DNA of 64,000 nucleotides from Vibrio crassostreae (GCF_024347415.1 NZ_AP025476.1:1-64000), one strand, 5' to 3'. Counted from the first letter of the stretch, positions 46,747-57,712 are shown. The notes: generated by a model not told the origin, from the sequence alone. Program-made: numbers and translations.

Positions 46747-47637
46747 TTAGTCTTGCAGATATTTTCCTTCGGCGACCTGCCAAAATGCTCTAATTAATGG
46801 GTTATCTAACTGTGCTCTCTTGCAGCAAACACCCAACTCAAAGGGTTTGATGGGTTCTATCTTTAAACGGTCGACTTTATCTCTTACAGGGCTATTGTTA
46901 ATTACCACATCAGGTGCAATTCCTACCCCACAACCTAGCGCCACCATACTCACTATCGCCTCATGCCCTGAAACCTGAGCGTAAATATTGGGTTTTATCT
47001 TCATCTTTTTGAACCATGCATTGGCACGTTCACGCGCCGTGCCCGCTTCAGGGATGATAAAAGGCACTTCATTCCAGTTTGGCTTGTCAGACTGAAGTTG
47101 CTGGCTAAAGCTGCTGACACCTGATGGAATTATGACGGATAGTGGTATATCGCTAATCGTTTCGAATTCTAACCTTGAAGGAAGGATGTCCGGCTTCGCC
47201 GAGATAGCAATATCCGCTTCATCATTTAATATTTTGTCGATAGATTGAGCAGGATCGCCCGTAGAGAGCTTGAATTCAATATACGGGTGAATGGCTCTGA
47301 ATTCAGTAATTAGTTCGGGTAAGTGGCTGTAGCTAGCTGTTACTGAACAAAATATACGGATCTCACCTTTAAGCTCTTGCTCTCCACCTTTCAAATGAAG
47401 ATTGTATTGCTGCCAATCTCCAACGATGCGTAATGCTACAGGCAATAGGTGTTTTCCTGCTGGGGTGAGATCAACACTGCGGTTGTCTCTGATAAGCAGT
47501 TCTTGTCCTGTTTCTTCTTCAAGCTTTTGTATCTGACGGCTCAGCGCTGAAGGACTGACATGCATAGCAGCAGCGGTTTTGCTGAAACTCTTGCTATCAC
47601 ATAAATGTATAAATAATTGTAGAGATTTTATGTTCAT
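46747..47637 (-). CDS. ilvY: LysR-type regulator IlvY
   Basis: IlvY activates the divergent ilvC gene in response to acetolactate and acetohydroxybutyrate. I chose the ATG at 47637, giving 296 residues like E. coli IlvY (297) and starting MNIKSLQLFIHLCDSKSF; a longer reading frame to 47703 has no homology-like start. The N-terminal winged helix (SKTAAAMHVSPSALSRQIQ) and effector domain are complete. The divergent position to ilvC confirms identity. Confidence 0.93.
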   Translation of the reverse strand: MNIKSLQLFIHLCDSKSFSKTAAAMHVSPSALSRQIQKLEEETGQELLIRDNRSVDLTPAGKHLLPVALRIVGDWQQYNLHLKGGEQELKGEIRIFCSVTASYSHLPELITEFRAIHPYIEFKLSTGDPAQSIDKILNDEADIAISAKPDILPSRLEFETISDIPLSVIIPSGVSSFSQQLQSDKPNWNEVPFIIPEAGTARERANAWFKKMKIKPNIYAQVSGHEAIVSMVALGCGVGIAPDVVINNSPVRDKVDRLKIEPIKPFELGVCCKRAQLDNPLIRAFWQVAEGKYLQD

Positions 47638-47656
47638 GTTTTGCGATCGTTTCCAT

Positions 47657-47676
47657 GTTGCATTTATTGCAATAAC
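47657..47676. promoter_or_regulatory. Candidate IlvY operator between ilvY and ilvC
   Basis: TTGCA (47658-47662) and TGCAA (47668-47672) form an inverted repeat with a five-base centre in the divergent promoter region. A dyad in this position is typical for LysR regulators. Assignment to IlvY is by position. Confidence 0.45.
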
Positions 47677-47783
47677 TAATTGTGAATATATCACTTTCAG
47701 CAATGGAGTGTCTGTTTTAGTATGAAGTCATTCGATAGAGAGATATCGACCTTACGGACTTATTTTTAAAGGAGTGCCCTAGA

Positions 47784-49268
47784 ATGGCTAACTATTTCAA
47801 TACATTAAACCTTCGTGAACAACTAGACCAACTAGGTCGTTGCCGCTTTATGGATCGTGAAGAATTCGCGACAGAAGCTGAATTTCTTGAAGGTAAGAAA
47901 ATCGTAATTGTTGGTTGTGGTGCTCAAGGCCTAAACCAAGGTCTAAACATGCGTGATTCTGGTCTAGACGTATCTTACGCTCTACGCCAAGCAGCAATTG
48001 ATGAAAAGCGTCAATCATTCAAAAATGCTGATGAAAATGGCTTTGTTGTAGGTAGCTACGAAACGCTAATCCCTCAAGCAGACCTAGTAATCAACCTTAC
48101 TCCAGACAAGCAACATACAAATGTTGTTGAAACTGTAATGCCTCTAATGAAAGAAGGTGCTGCACTTGGTTACTCTCACGGCTTTAACGTTGTTGAAGAA
48201 GGCATGCAGTTACGTTCTGACCTTACGGTTGTAATGGTTGCTCCTAAGTGTCCTGGTTCTGAAGTTCGCGAAGAGTACAAGCGTGGTTTCGGTGTACCAA
48301 CACTGATTGCTGTTCACCCAGAGAATGACCCTAAAGGTGAAGGCTGGGATATCGCTAAAGCTTGGGCTGCAGGTACTGGTGGTCACCGTGCAGGTTGCCT
48401 AGAGTCTTCTTTCGTAGCGGAAGTTAAATCTGACCTTATGGGTGAGCAAACTATCCTTTGTGGCATGCTACAAGCGGGTTCTATCGTATCTTACGAGAAG
48501 ATGATTGCTGACGGTATCGAACCTGGCTACGCAGGCAAACTTCTACAATACGGTTGGGAAACGATCACTGAAGCACTTAAGTTTGGTGGCGTAACTCACA
48601 TGATGGATCGTTTATCTAACCCAGCTAAAGTTAAAGCGTTTGAGCTTTCTGAAGAGCTTAAAGATCTAATGCGTCCGCTTTACAACAAGCACATGGATGA
48701 CATCATCTCTGGTCACTTCTCTAGCACAATGATGGCTGACTGGGCGAACGATGACGTGAACCTACTAGGCTGGCGTGAAGAGACAGGCGAAACGGCATTC
48801 GAAAACTACCCAGCTTCTGACGTAGAAATCTCAGAGCAAGAGTACTTCGACAACGGTATCCTAATGGTTGCTATGGTTCGTGCAGGTGTTGAGCTAGCAT
48901 TCGAAGCTATGACTGCATCAGGTATCATCGACGAGTCTGCTTACTACGAATCTCTACATGAGCTTCCACTAATCGCAAATACAGTTGCTCGTAAGCGTCT
49001 TTACGAAATGAACGTTGTAATCTCAGATACTGCTGAGTACGGTAACTACCTATTCGCTAACGTAGCAACACCGTTACTACGTGAGAAGTTCATGCCTTCA
49101 GTAGCAACTGACGTAATCGGCCGCGGTCTAGGTGAAGCATCTAACCAAGTTGATAACGCTAAGCTAATTGAAGTAAACGAAGCTATCCGTAACCACCCTG
49201 TAGAGTACATTGGTGAAGAGCTACGTAGCTACATGAGCGACATGAAGCGTATCGCTGTAGGCGGTTAA
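47784..49268 (+). CDS. ilvC: Ketol-acid reductoisomerase (class II)
   Basis: IlvC converts acetolactate or acetohydroxybutyrate to dihydroxy acids with NADPH and Mg2+, in valine and isoleucine synthesis. The 494-residue length marks the long class II form of enterobacteria (491 in E. coli). The NADP-binding loop is [20 protein letters not shown] near residue 37, and the duplicated knotted C-terminal domain carries metal-binding acidic residues. AAGGAG lies well placed before the ATG. It is monocistronic. Confidence 0.98.
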   Translation: MANYFNTLNLREQLDQLGRCRFMDREEFATEAEFLEGKKIVIVGCGAQGLNQGLNMRDSGLDVSYALRQAAIDEKRQSFKNADENGFVVGSYETLIPQADLVINLTPDKQHTNVVETVMPLMKEGAALGYSHGFNVVEEGMQLRSDLTVVMVAPKCPGSEVREEYKRGFGVPTLIAVHPENDPKGEGWDIAKAWAAGTGGHRAGCLESSFVAEVKSDLMGEQTILCGMLQAGSIVSYEKMIADGIEPGYAGKLLQYGWETITEALKFGGVTHMMDRLSNPAKVKAFELSEELKDLMRPLYNKHMDDIISGHFSSTMMADWANDDVNLLGWREETGETAFENYPASDVEISEQEYFDNGILMVAMVRAGVELAFEAMTASGIIDESAYYESLHELPLIANTVARKRLYEMNVVISDTAEYGNYLFANVATPLLREKFMPSVATDVIGRGLGEASNQVDNAKLIEVNEAIRNHPVEYIGEELRSYMSDMKRIAVGG

Positions 49269-49365
49269 TTAGTCGCTTAGATACTGATAAATTTGCAGAA
49301 AAAGCGAAGCAGTATCACTAACTCCTTACAGGTTTGAGTTATAAATAAGCAACACAACATCTAAT

Positions 49366-49399
49366 AAAAAGGCTTGGTCGCCGTTGACCAAGCCTTTTT
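49366..49399 (+). terminator. Terminator of ilvC
   Basis: AAAAAGGCTTGGTC (49366-49379) pairs with GACCAAGCCTTTTT (49386-49399). Confidence 0.92.
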
Positions 49400-49493
49400 G
49401 CTTTTAGTAACAAAGTCTTAAAAATCAATCAAATGAATATTGTTTGATCAGTCTTCGTCGACTTTCAGGTCTTGATTGATCCTCAGAAATACA

Positions 49494-49523
49494 AAAGGGT
49501 TGGCGTTTTCACACCAACCCTTT
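49494..49523 (-). terminator. Terminator downstream of ubiK
   Basis: AAAGGGTTGG (49494-49503) pairs with CCAACCCTTT (49514-49523). On the minus strand TTGT-type sequence follows, so the T run is weak. Confidence 0.6.
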
Positions 49524-49542
49524 CAGTTTTCTTGCTTTGCGC

Positions 49543-49794
49543 TTACTTATCGGCAATCTTTGCTTCTAAGTCAGCTAGCTTTTGTTCCATTTCAGTTAGC
49601 TTTTGGCGAGTGCGAAGCAGTACTTGTGTTTGAACATCAAACTCTTCACGGCTCACAACGTCTAGCTTGTTTAGTTGGCCTTGGATAACTTGGCGAACTT
49701 TTTGATCTACGTCTGAACCAAGCTCTTTTACTGGTTGAGGCATAGAATCGTGGATCTGCTTAGCAATCTGCTCTAGTTTTTTTGGATCAAACAT
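49543..49794 (-). CDS. ubiK: Ubiquinone biosynthesis accessory factor UbiK
   Basis: UbiK (YqiC) is a small coiled-coil factor that assists the aerobic Ubi complex together with UbiJ. The 83-residue protein starts [19 protein letters not shown] and has a heptad-rich C-terminal helix ([20 protein letters not shown]). Length and both ends match the family. Confidence 0.88.
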   Translation of the reverse strand: MFDPKKLEQIAKQIHDSMPQPVKELGSDVDQKVRQVIQGQLNKLDVVSREEFDVQTQVLLRTRQKLTEMEQKLADLEAKIADK

Positions 49795-49866
49795 ATCAAT
49801 TAAAACTCCTGAATATTTACCACTATTCTATTTAATCACACTTGAGATGTCGCCTATGGCGTATAA

Positions 49867-49892
49867 AAAAAGGCCACCGAAGTAGCCTTTTT
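49867..49892 (-). terminator. Terminator downstream of the RND pump gene
   Basis: AAAAAGGC (49867-49874) pairs with GCCTTTTT (49885-49892). On the minus strand a T run follows. It ends the three-gene regulator-pump operon. Confidence 0.8.
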
Positions 49893-49913
49893 ATTGTTAA
49901 TACGACTTAGCGA

Positions 49914-52900
49914 TTACTTATTATCAGCTAATTCTCTGTGTGCTGCTTTTGCTTCATCGACGCGAGCTAGCTTTTCTAGGTCTTTGTCTTCTACAAATAC
50001 AGGTAGAGGTTTGTGTTTTTCAGCCAAGTAGCTGTAAATCACTGGCAGTACAAATAGCGTGAAGATAGTACCAATCGCTAGACCAGCAACGATTACGATA
50101 CCAATACTAAAGCGCTGAGCTGCACCCGCACCACTTGCGTACATCAGTGGGATTAGACCCGCGATCATCGCAGCTGTTGTCATCAGGATTGGACGAAGAC
50201 GAACCTTCGCAGCTTCCATTACCGCTTCGATACGAGTCTTGTGATGATGCAACTGTTCTTCTTTTGCAACTTCACAGATCAAGATACCGTGCTTGGTAAT
50301 TAGGCCGACTAAGGTGATCAAACCCACTTGCGAGTAGATATTCATCGTTGCCGCACCCCAAGCCAGAGCGATTAGGGCACCACAGATCGCCAGTGGAACA
50401 GATACCATGATAACCAATGGATCTTTCAGAGATTCGAATTGAATCGCTAGTACCAAGAAGATGATAGCCAGTGCTAGACCAAAGGTCGCGTAAAGTGCGC
50501 TACCTTCAGTTACGTATTGACGTGCTTCACCCATGTAATCGTGGTTGTAGCCACTTGGAAGCTTATTCGCCGCCGTGTCTTCAAACCATGCAATTGCATC
50601 ACCCATTGCAGCGCCTGGAGCAGGTACTGCACCAATCGTAGCTGAGTTCAATTGGTTGAAGTGAGGAAGAGAGCGAGGCTCTGCCACAACATCAATCGTA
50701 ATCAAACTGCCTAGTGGTACAGCATTACCGTCCGCAGCACGTACGTAGTAGTTATTCATCGATTCTGGGTTCAAACGGAATTTACGTTCAACCTGAGGGA
50801 TAACCTCGTAAGAACGACCATTCAAGTCGATACGGTTTACGTAGCCATCTGACATCATGGTACCTAGCGTGATACCGATATCTTGCATGGTTACGCCGTA
50901 TGCGCCCGCTTTATCCTTGTCGATGTGTACTTTCATCGTTGCTGAGTCGTAGTTTAGATCGAGATCCGAGTATACGAATAGTGGATTTGTCGCTACATCA
51001 GTCAAGATGTCAGTGGTGATTTGGAACAAGCTCTCAAAACTGTTTGGCGTTGTAATAACAAACTGAATTGGAAGACCTGAACCCGCACCTGGAAGCTCTG
51101 GCATTTGGAAGGCTGTTACTGCCATTCCAGGTACATCTTTCACCAAACCACCAACCCGGTTTGCTACCTCAGATTGGCTTGCTTCACGCTCACTCCAAGG
51201 AACCATAGATGCAATACCAAACGCTTGGTTTGCATTAGGAACACCTGTGAACACCTGCGCGTAAGCTACTTCTGGCTGATCAGACAGAATCTTGTTTACG
51301 TCGTTCATGGTATTTTGCATGAAGTCTAAGTTCGCATTAGATGGTGCCGTACCCATCAGCATGATTACACCTTTATCTTCTGAAGGTGCTAATTCACTAG
51401 GGATGAACTTAAACAGCATCGGCAAGCTTGCAAATACGATGATCGCAAAACCAATGAATACTGGGCGGTGGTTCATAACCGCGCCAAGCATACGCTCGTA
51501 ACGGTTAGTCATGCCATCCAAAACGCTATGAACTTTCTGCTCAAATTTGCTCGGCTCAGCGTGAGCTTTTAGCATTTTTGAACACATCATTGGCGACAGC
51601 GTAAGTGCCACGATACCCGATACAAATACAGAACCGGCTAGGGTTAATGCGAACTCTTTAAATAGCGAGCCCGTGATACCGCCCATCATCGCGATTGGAG
51701 CGTATACCGCACCTAGCGTGAGTGTCATTGCGATAACAGGGACCGCAATTTCACGAGTACCGATGATCGCAGCGCGGAAAGGGGACTCCCCGAGCTTGAT
51801 ATGCCTGTCGACGTTCTCAAGTACTACGATCGCATCATCAACCACCAGACCGATGGCGAGTACCATTGCCAGTAGCGTCATCAGGTTCCAAGAGAAGCCC
51901 ATTGCCTGCATTACCATTGCTACACCAATCAACGACAGTGGGATAGTAACGATAGGGATCAGTACCGCTCGGAATGAACCTAAGAACAAGGTAATTACGA
52001 TCAATACGATTAATGCCGCTTCAAGAATTGTCTTGATAACTTCTTGAATTGACTCGTTAATCGCAATGGTTGAATCGTACATTACGTTCATTGAGATGTT
52101 GCTTGGAAGGTTCTTCTCTAGCTGAGGAAGAAGCTCAAGTACATCTGCAGCGATGTTGATTGGGTTCGCACTTGGTGCCGCATTAATTGCTGCAACAACC
52201 GCCTCCTGACCGTTCGCACTTGCACGATAAACGTCGTGGCTTTTCTCTAGAGAAACCTTAGCGATGTCAGACAGACGGATAATCTCACCTTCACCACTTC
52301 TAACGACTAAGTTCTCTAACTCTTCAGTGTTTGATACTTGTGTATCGGCACTGCCGTTATAAAGAACGAATTCGCCAGTAGCTTGACCTGTCGCTGACTG
52401 GTAGTTGTTGGCATTCAATACCGACATAACATCAGTAGCAGTTAGGTTAACAGCTGCCATTTTTGATGGATCTAGCCATACGCGCAGTGCGTATTTCATA
52501 CCACCATAAAGGTCGACTTTAGATACACCATTTACCGTGAATAGTTGCGGGTTGATTACACGCTCTAGGTAGTCGGTAATTTGGCTCGACACCAACTCAT
52601 CACTGGTAAAACCAATGTAGAGTACAGCTGTCGTTGAACCGGTAGACATGGTTACGGTTGGATCTTCGGCTTCTTTAGGAAGCTGAGAACGCACCGAGTT
52701 AGTCTTGGCTAGTATGTCAGACAGCGCCGCATTCGGGTCGGTGTTCAACTTCATGTTCACGGTAATAGTAGAACTACCGAGCACAGAAGAAGAAGTCATA
52801 TAGTCGATGTTATCCGCTTGAGCCACAGCCTGTTCGAGGGGCTGGGTGATAAAGCCTTGGATAAGATCGGCACTTGCACCGTAGTAACTCGTGGTTACGG

Positions 52901-53036
52901 TTACGACGGTATTCGTCATTTCAGGGTATTCACGCACCTGCATTTTGAAGATTGCTTGTAAGCCAAGCAGCGCAATCAAAAAGCTGATGGATACCGCTAG
53001 AACTGGACGTTTAATAAAAACATCAGTAAAGCGCAT
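49914..53036 (-). CDS. vexB: RND multidrug efflux permease, VexB-like
   Basis: This inner-membrane proton/drug antiporter works with the fusion protein and a TolC-type channel. The 1040-residue protein starts MRFTDVFIKRPVLAVSISFL and has the twelve-helix duplicated RND fold. Conserved features are GLVVDDAIVVLENVDRH near residue 401 with the proton-relay aspartates, and PIAMMGGITGSLFKEFALT. No outer-membrane channel gene is adjacent. The symbol rests on the order ilvC, pump, fusion protein, TetR, rep, which I know for vexRAB in V. cholerae; the biochemical substrates are inferred. Confidence 0.85.
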   Translation of the reverse strand: MRFTDVFIKRPVLAVSISFLIALLGLQAIFKMQVREYPEMTNTVVTVTTSYYGASADLIQGFITQPLEQAVAQADNIDYMTSSSVLGSSTITVNMKLNTDPNAALSDILAKTNSVRSQLPKEAEDPTVTMSTGSTTAVLYIGFTSDELVSSQITDYLERVINPQLFTVNGVSKVDLYGGMKYALRVWLDPSKMAAVNLTATDVMSVLNANNYQSATGQATGEFVLYNGSADTQVSNTEELENLVVRSGEGEIIRLSDIAKVSLEKSHDVYRASANGQEAVVAAINAAPSANPINIAADVLELLPQLEKNLPSNISMNVMYDSTIAINESIQEVIKTILEAALIVLIVITLFLGSFRAVLIPIVTIPLSLIGVAMVMQAMGFSWNLMTLLAMVLAIGLVVDDAIVVLENVDRHIKLGESPFRAAIIGTREIAVPVIAMTLTLGAVYAPIAMMGGITGSLFKEFALTLAGSVFVSGIVALTLSPMMCSKMLKAHAEPSKFEQKVHSVLDGMTNRYERMLGAVMNHRPVFIGFAIIVFASLPMLFKFIPSELAPSEDKGVIMLMGTAPSNANLDFMQNTMNDVNKILSDQPEVAYAQVFTGVPNANQAFGIASMVPWSEREASQSEVANRVGGLVKDVPGMAVTAFQMPELPGAGSGLPIQFVITTPNSFESLFQITTDILTDVATNPLFVYSDLDLNYDSATMKVHIDKDKAGAYGVTMQDIGITLGTMMSDGYVNRIDLNGRSYEVIPQVERKFRLNPESMNNYYVRAADGNAVPLGSLITIDVVAEPRSLPHFNQLNSATIGAVPAPGAAMGDAIAWFEDTAANKLPSGYNHDYMGEARQYVTEGSALYATFGLALAIIFLVLAIQFESLKDPLVIMVSVPLAICGALIALAWGAATMNIYSQVGLITLVGLITKHGILICEVAKEEQLHHHKTRIEAVMEAAKVRLRPILMTTAAMIAGLIPLMYASGAGAAQRFSIGIVIVAGLAIGTIFTLFVLPVIYSYLAEKHKPLPVFVEDKDLEKLARVDEAKAAHRELADNK

Positions 53037-53047
53037 TGTGCCTCCAG

Positions 53048-54154
53048 TTACAGCTTAGGTGTTTCAGATGGTGGAGTGATTGCATCACTTTCAACAACCT
53101 TAACTTTGGCACCGTTACTTAGACGTACTTGGCCAGAAGTTACAACCGTATCGCCGTCTTTAACGCCTTCAAGGATGTGTGCAATATCAGCTGTACGTTC
53201 ACCTACTTTAACAACATGTTGAGCAACACGTTGAACGCCGTCTTCTTCAGTCAGGATGTAAACATTGTCACCGTATAGAGTGAAAGTAATCGCTGTTTGA
53301 GGCAGAGTTACTTGGTTCTCTAATTTAGGCAGAATGATGTTAGCGCGAGCGAACATACCGCTACGAAGCTTGCCATCATTGTTTGGAATGTCTGCTTGAA
53401 CTTGGATAAGACCACTTTGGATGCTTACAGCTGGTTCAATTGCACTGATAGATCCTTCAAACGGTGTCTCTGGGTAAGCATCAACAAAGATGTCGATAGC
53501 CTGACCAACATTGATACGAGAGATATCAGTTTGAGAAACTGTGAAGCGCAGGCGCATCACACTGGTATCTTCTAAACGAACGATATCTGTACCCGATTGT
53601 AGGTATTGGCCTAGGTATACGTTACGAATACCAACAGTACCGTCGAATGGCGCGCGAATTTCACGACGCTCGATCGATGCTTTTAGGCTTTCAATGTCAG
53701 CAGATAGAGAGAAGTAGTTCGCTTCTGCTTCATCGTACGCTTCTTTAGAGATAGAACCTTTCTTGAATAGACCTTGGTAACGCTTGTATTTTGCTTTCGC
53801 AGCAGGCAAACGAGCTTCAGAACTCTTTAGGTTTGCTTTCTCTACGTCAGAATCAAGACGCACCAGTTGCTGACCACTCTTAACATCAGTACCTGACTCG
53901 AAAGAGATCTGGTCAATAACACCGCTGGTCTCGTTCGCTAGTGTCACACCTTGGTTAGGTTCGATGAAGCCGATAGCTTCAATCACTGGAACCCAGTCGA
54001 TCGGCTGAACTTCAGTTACCGTTACTGGAAACTCTGGTTCAGGGCGGTTGGCCATATACTCAGCAATTTTTTGTTGTTTGAACATGTTAAACCCAATAAC
54101 GCTGCCGAAAAGTAGTACAGCGATGAGTAACATGAAGAAAGTCCACTTTTTCAT
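53048..54154 (-). CDS. vexA: RND efflux periplasmic adaptor, VexA-like
   Basis: This membrane-fusion protein connects the permease to TolC. I chose the ATG at 54154 (368 residues) over a TTG at 54163, since GGAG is too close to the TTG. An N-terminal hydrophobic anchor (residues 5-20) is followed by the lipoyl domain halves (GVIDQISFESGTDVKSGQ and IRAPFDGTVGIRNV), an alpha-hairpin between them, and beta-barrel and membrane-proximal domains. It lies 11 bases before the permease gene. Confidence 0.85.
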   Translation of the reverse strand: MKKWTFFMLLIAVLLFGSVIGFNMFKQQKIAEYMANRPEPEFPVTVTEVQPIDWVPVIEAIGFIEPNQGVTLANETSGVIDQISFESGTDVKSGQQLVRLDSDVEKANLKSSEARLPAAKAKYKRYQGLFKKGSISKEAYDEAEANYFSLSADIESLKASIERREIRAPFDGTVGIRNVYLGQYLQSGTDIVRLEDTSVMRLRFTVSQTDISRINVGQAIDIFVDAYPETPFEGSISAIEPAVSIQSGLIQVQADIPNNDGKLRSGMFARANIILPKLENQVTLPQTAITFTLYGDNVYILTEEDGVQRVAQHVVKVGERTADIAHILEGVKDGDTVVTSGQVRLSNGAKVKVVESDAITPPSETPKL

Positions 54155-54172
54155 TATGGTCAAAACTCCGAT

Positions 54173-54754
54173 CTAGTGTTTAATTATTGCGTCCCAACTG
54201 GCTTCGATTGCAGATTCTAGTTCTGCCTCATCAAGTTGGTAAAATCCTAAAGAATGCTTGCGTGCTAGAGAAACACTAGCCGCCAAGCTCAATCCACCTA
54301 ATACTTCATTGTTAAGTGGTTTAAACAATCCTTGTTCTTTACCCTCATTAAATAGCAGCTCAACTTGGGCAAACATTTTACGTTCTAGTTCCCTGAAGTT
54401 TAGGCTATTTGTGATGGGTAGAGAGTCATACTGAACTCGATTTTTTATTGCGGCTAAATTCGTTCCTGCTAAGTTCCATATGTTCAACCACATAGTACGG
54501 TAGCGTTGTTTAATTGGATCCGAATCATTAACCCCTTCTTGAACAGCATCAGCTACTCTTTGAGTCACGAGCATTCGAACATCTTCTATCAAGTGCTCTT
54601 TATCATCGAAGTAGCGATAGATAGTGCCTGCAGCCACTCCCGCTTCTTTGGCTAATTTTTGCATTGAAAGGCCTTGGAAACCGACCTCTGCAATTAGCTT
54701 TTCAGCTGCAGAAAGTATTTGCTGGCGTTTATCCCGAGGTGCATGAGTTGTCAT
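54173..54754 (-). CDS. vexR: TetR-family repressor, VexR-like
   Basis: The 193-residue protein has the TetR helix-turn-helix (FQGLSMQKLAKEAGVAAGTI then YRYFDDKEHLI, residues 24-54) and a variable ligand domain. It is the first gene of the pump operon, and a perfect palindrome lies 12 bases before its start. It most likely represses its own operon until a pump substrate binds. Confidence 0.85.
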   Translation of the reverse strand: MTTHAPRDKRQQILSAAEKLIAEVGFQGLSMQKLAKEAGVAAGTIYRYFDDKEHLIEDVRMLVTQRVADAVQEGVNDSDPIKQRYRTMWLNIWNLAGTNLAAIKNRVQYDSLPITNSLNFRELERKMFAQVELLFNEGKEQGLFKPLNNEVLGGLSLAASVSLARKHSLGFYQLDEAELESAIEASWDAIIKH

Positions 54755-54766
54755 ATTTCAACCACC

Positions 54767-54788
54767 AATGAATGAACGTTCATTCATT
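54767..54788. promoter_or_regulatory. TetR-type operator palindrome in front of the pump operon
   Basis: AATGAATGAAC (54767-54777) and GTTCATTCATT (54778-54788) form a perfect 22-bp palindrome between vexR and rep. TetR-family regulators bind such symmetric sites, and AATGAATG-type half-sites resemble those of AcrR-like repressors. Confidence 0.8.
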
Positions 54789-54934
54789 ATAGCCTAATAA
54801 CCACACACATGTGCAACAAAGTTTTACATACTCAGCGTAAAAATCTTGTATAAGAGAACGTAGCATTCGTGCTGTTGCAGCATTATTATAGGCGCGCAAT
54901 TGAATTCGCCCCTCTAGACCAAACTGAGAATCAA

Positions 54935-56953
54935 ATGAAACTGAACCCAAGACAAGATGAAGCCGTGAAATATGTTTCGGGCCCCTGCTTAGTATTAGCG
55001 GGCGCTGGATCCGGTAAAACACGTGTTATCACGAATAAGATCGCTTACTTGGTTAAAGAGTGTGGCTATAAGGCGCGTAATATTGCAGCGGTAACCTTTA
55101 CCAATAAAGCGGCACGTGAGATGAAAGAGCGTGTTGGACAAACTCTGGGTAAAGGGGAAGCGAAAGGACTGATTGTTTCGACGTTTCACACCATGGGCCT
55201 AACTATTATTCGTCGCGAGTACAAAGCACTGGGCTTAAAAGCTGGCTTCTCTCTGTTTGATGACCAAGACCAGTTAGCTCTGTTAAAAGAGCTAACAGAG
55301 AGACAGATCGATGGCGATAAAGATTTATTGCGTGCATTGATGAGTGCGATTTCGAATTGGAAGAATGACATGCTGACGCCAGATCAGGCGAAGGCTCGAG
55401 CTCAAGGCGAACAAGAACAGCTTTTTGCATTCTGTTTTGAGATGTACCAGAAACAGATGAAGGCATACAACGCGCTCGATTTTGATGATTTGATTGCGAT
55501 GCCGGTATTACTACTGAAAACTAATCAAGAGGTGCGTGAGCGCTGGCAGTCGCGTATCCGCTATTTACTGGTCGATGAATACCAAGATACCAATACCAGC
55601 CAATATGAGTTGGTTCGTTTACTGGTGGGAGAGCGTGGTCGTTTGACGGTCGTAGGTGACGATGACCAATCTATCTATTCATGGCGTGGTGCAAAACCGC
55701 AAAACTTGGTGCTGCTTGGTGAGGACTACCCGAACCTACGCTTGATCAAACTCGAGCAAAACTATCGCTCAACCAGTCGAATCTTACGTGCGGCGAACAT
55801 CTTGATCGCCAACAACCCACACGTTTATGAAAAGTCACTGTTCTCAGAGATCCCAGACGGTGAAAAGCTCAAGGTACTGAATGCTAAGAATGAAGAGCAT
55901 GAGGCCGAGCGTATTACCGGTGAGATCATCGCACACAAGTTTTTGAATCGTACAGAATACAAAGATTACGCAGTGCTTTACCGCGGTAACCACCAATCTC
56001 GCTTGATTGAAAAAGCCTTGATGCAGAACCGTGTGCCTTACAAGATCTCTGGCGGTACTTCTTTCTTTGCTAGAGCAGAAATTAAAGACATCATGGCTTA
56101 CCTACGTGTGTTGGTGAACCCTGATGATGACAACGCTTTCCTACGTATTGTAAACACACCGCGTCGTGAGATTGGTCCGGTGACGCTTGAGAAGTTAGGC
56201 AGCTACGCCAACATGCGTGGTAAGAGCCTGTTTGAAGCCAGCTTTGAGATGGGCTTGGAGCAGACCCTGACGGGACGTGGTCTAGAAAACCTGCGCCGTT
56301 TCGGTGACTGGATTGTTCGTATCTCAGATAATGCTGAGCGTGGTAATACGGTTGAAGCCGTTCGCTCTTTGGTTCGTGACATCAACTACGAAGATTGGTT
56401 GTACGAAACCTCAGCGAGCCCGAAAGCCGCTGAAATGCGAATGAAGAACGTCTCTGATCTCTATGGTTGGATTGTGGCCGATCTTGAGGGTGACAACTAC
56501 GATAAAGAAGAGAAAACCCTACGTGAGGTGGTTCAACGTTTAACGCTGCGTGACATGATGGAGCGTGGTGAAGATGATGACGACGCAGACCAAGTTCAAT
56601 TAATGACATTGCACGCATCGAAAGGCCTAGAGTTCCCGTATGTATTTCTGATGGGTGCAGAAGAGGGCATCTTGCCACACCAAACCAGTGTCGATGAAGG
56701 CAACGTAGAAGAAGAACGTCGTCTTATGTACGTTGGGATTACTCGAGCTCAGAAAGAGCTGACCTTTACTAAGTGTCGTGAACGTCGTCAATATGGTGAA
56801 TTGATTAAGCCAACACAAAGCCGCTTTCTAGACGAGTTGCCACATGAGGACGTTGAGTGGGAAAGCGTTAAGAAGCCTCAATCCGCTGAAGAAAGAATGG
56901 AAAAAGGGCAGGCACACATTGCGAATATTCGTGCGATGTTCAACAAGAAATAA
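54935..56953 (+). CDS. rep: ATP-dependent DNA helicase Rep
   Basis: Rep is a 3'-5' SF1A helicase that removes proteins ahead of replication forks. I chose the ATG at 54935 (672 residues; E. coli Rep has 673), which starts [11 protein letters not shown] exactly at the family N-terminus. Motif I is [15 protein letters not shown], motif [10 protein letters not shown], motif [15 protein letters not shown], and motif [20 protein letters not shown]. The upstream extension to 54869 is not homologous in kind. Confidence 0.97.
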   Translation: MKLNPRQDEAVKYVSGPCLVLAGAGSGKTRVITNKIAYLVKECGYKARNIAAVTFTNKAAREMKERVGQTLGKGEAKGLIVSTFHTMGLTIIRREYKALGLKAGFSLFDDQDQLALLKELTERQIDGDKDLLRALMSAISNWKNDMLTPDQAKARAQGEQEQLFAFCFEMYQKQMKAYNALDFDDLIAMPVLLLKTNQEVRERWQSRIRYLLVDEYQDTNTSQYELVRLLVGERGRLTVVGDDDQSIYSWRGAKPQNLVLLGEDYPNLRLIKLEQNYRSTSRILRAANILIANNPHVYEKSLFSEIPDGEKLKVLNAKNEEHEAERITGEIIAHKFLNRTEYKDYAVLYRGNHQSRLIEKALMQNRVPYKISGGTSFFARAEIKDIMAYLRVLVNPDDDNAFLRIVNTPRREIGPVTLEKLGSYANMRGKSLFEASFEMGLEQTLTGRGLENLRRFGDWIVRISDNAERGNTVEAVRSLVRDINYEDWLYETSASPKAAEMRMKNVSDLYGWIVADLEGDNYDKEEKTLREVVQRLTLRDMMERGEDDDDADQVQLMTLHASKGLEFPYVFLMGAEEGILPHQTSVDEGNVEEERRLMYVGITRAQKELTFTKCRERRQYGELIKPTQSRFLDELPHEDVEWESVKKPQSAEERMEKGQAHIANIRAMFNKK

Positions 56954-56988
56954 AGCTCAGCTTTAATAGCACTATATTAGAAGCCAAT

Positions 56989-57018
56989 AAAAAAGGTGAC
57001 CATGAGGTCACCTTTTTT
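56989..57018. terminator. Bidirectional terminator between rep and cytochrome c5
   Basis: AAAAAAGGTGACC (56989-57001) pairs with GGTCACCTTTTTT (57006-57018) around ATGA. The two genes converge here. Confidence 0.92.
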
Positions 57019-57050
57019 GAATCTGGCATTTTTAATTACAGATCGGTAAA

Positions 57051-57464
57051 TTACAGACCGGCAATCATGTGCTCGATAGCATCTTTGATTTCATCGTCTG
57101 AACAGTCCATACATGAACCTTTCGCTGGCATCGCATTGAAACCGTTGATTGCGTGGTCAGCTAGGATGTCGCGACCTTGAGCAATACGAGGGCCCCAATC
57201 TCCAGCATCACCTGTTTTAGGTGCGCCACTTACGCCAGATGCGTGACAAGCGATACAAAAGGTACCGTAAACTGCTGCGCCATCACGAGGGCCTGTTGGT
57301 TCTGCGGCTACTGGCTCGCTGCCGACTAGGTAAACTTGGCCAACTGGTTTGATGCGTTCAGCAATTGCATCTTGCTCCGCTTCGCTAAGGCCTGCAGCCA
57401 TTGCGCCAGTTGAAAAGGTTAAAACTGCGATGACAACGCTTAAAATTCGACGAGACATATCCAT
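57051..57464 (-). CDS. Cytochrome c5
   Basis: Cytochrome c5 is a small periplasmic monohaem electron carrier. I chose the ATG at 57464 (137 residues), with GTGAG four bases before; the longer frame to 57614 reads through AT-rich upstream DNA. A signal peptide ends near TFSTGAMAA, then the haem site CIACH follows, an axial Met lies in NAMPAKGS, and a second cysteine pair CMDC near the C-terminus is the extra disulfide typical of cytochrome c5. Confidence 0.9.
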   Translation of the reverse strand: MDMSRRILSVVIAVLTFSTGAMAAGLSEAEQDAIAERIKPVGQVYLVGSEPVAAEPTGPRDGAAVYGTFCIACHASGVSGAPKTGDAGDWGPRIAQGRDILADHAINGFNAMPAKGSCMDCSDDEIKDAIEHMIAGL

Positions 57465-57712
57465 TAAACTCACTTTACATTCCCAAGGTAAGTACATGCT
57501 TACCAATTTATAGTGTTGGAAGGGTGTTTTGGCTTTAACCAGCAAAGAGCAACTGTTAAACCAATGTAAATAATGGGTGATTATATCCCGATAAGTTGTT
57601 GCAATAAACAACAACTTATAAGCTGTGGCGGGTTGTAGTACTCAAATAAGGGGTTTATCACATATTAACTGTCGAAAAAGAGACCAAACAGAAAAAAAAG
57701 TTAAAAAAGTAC

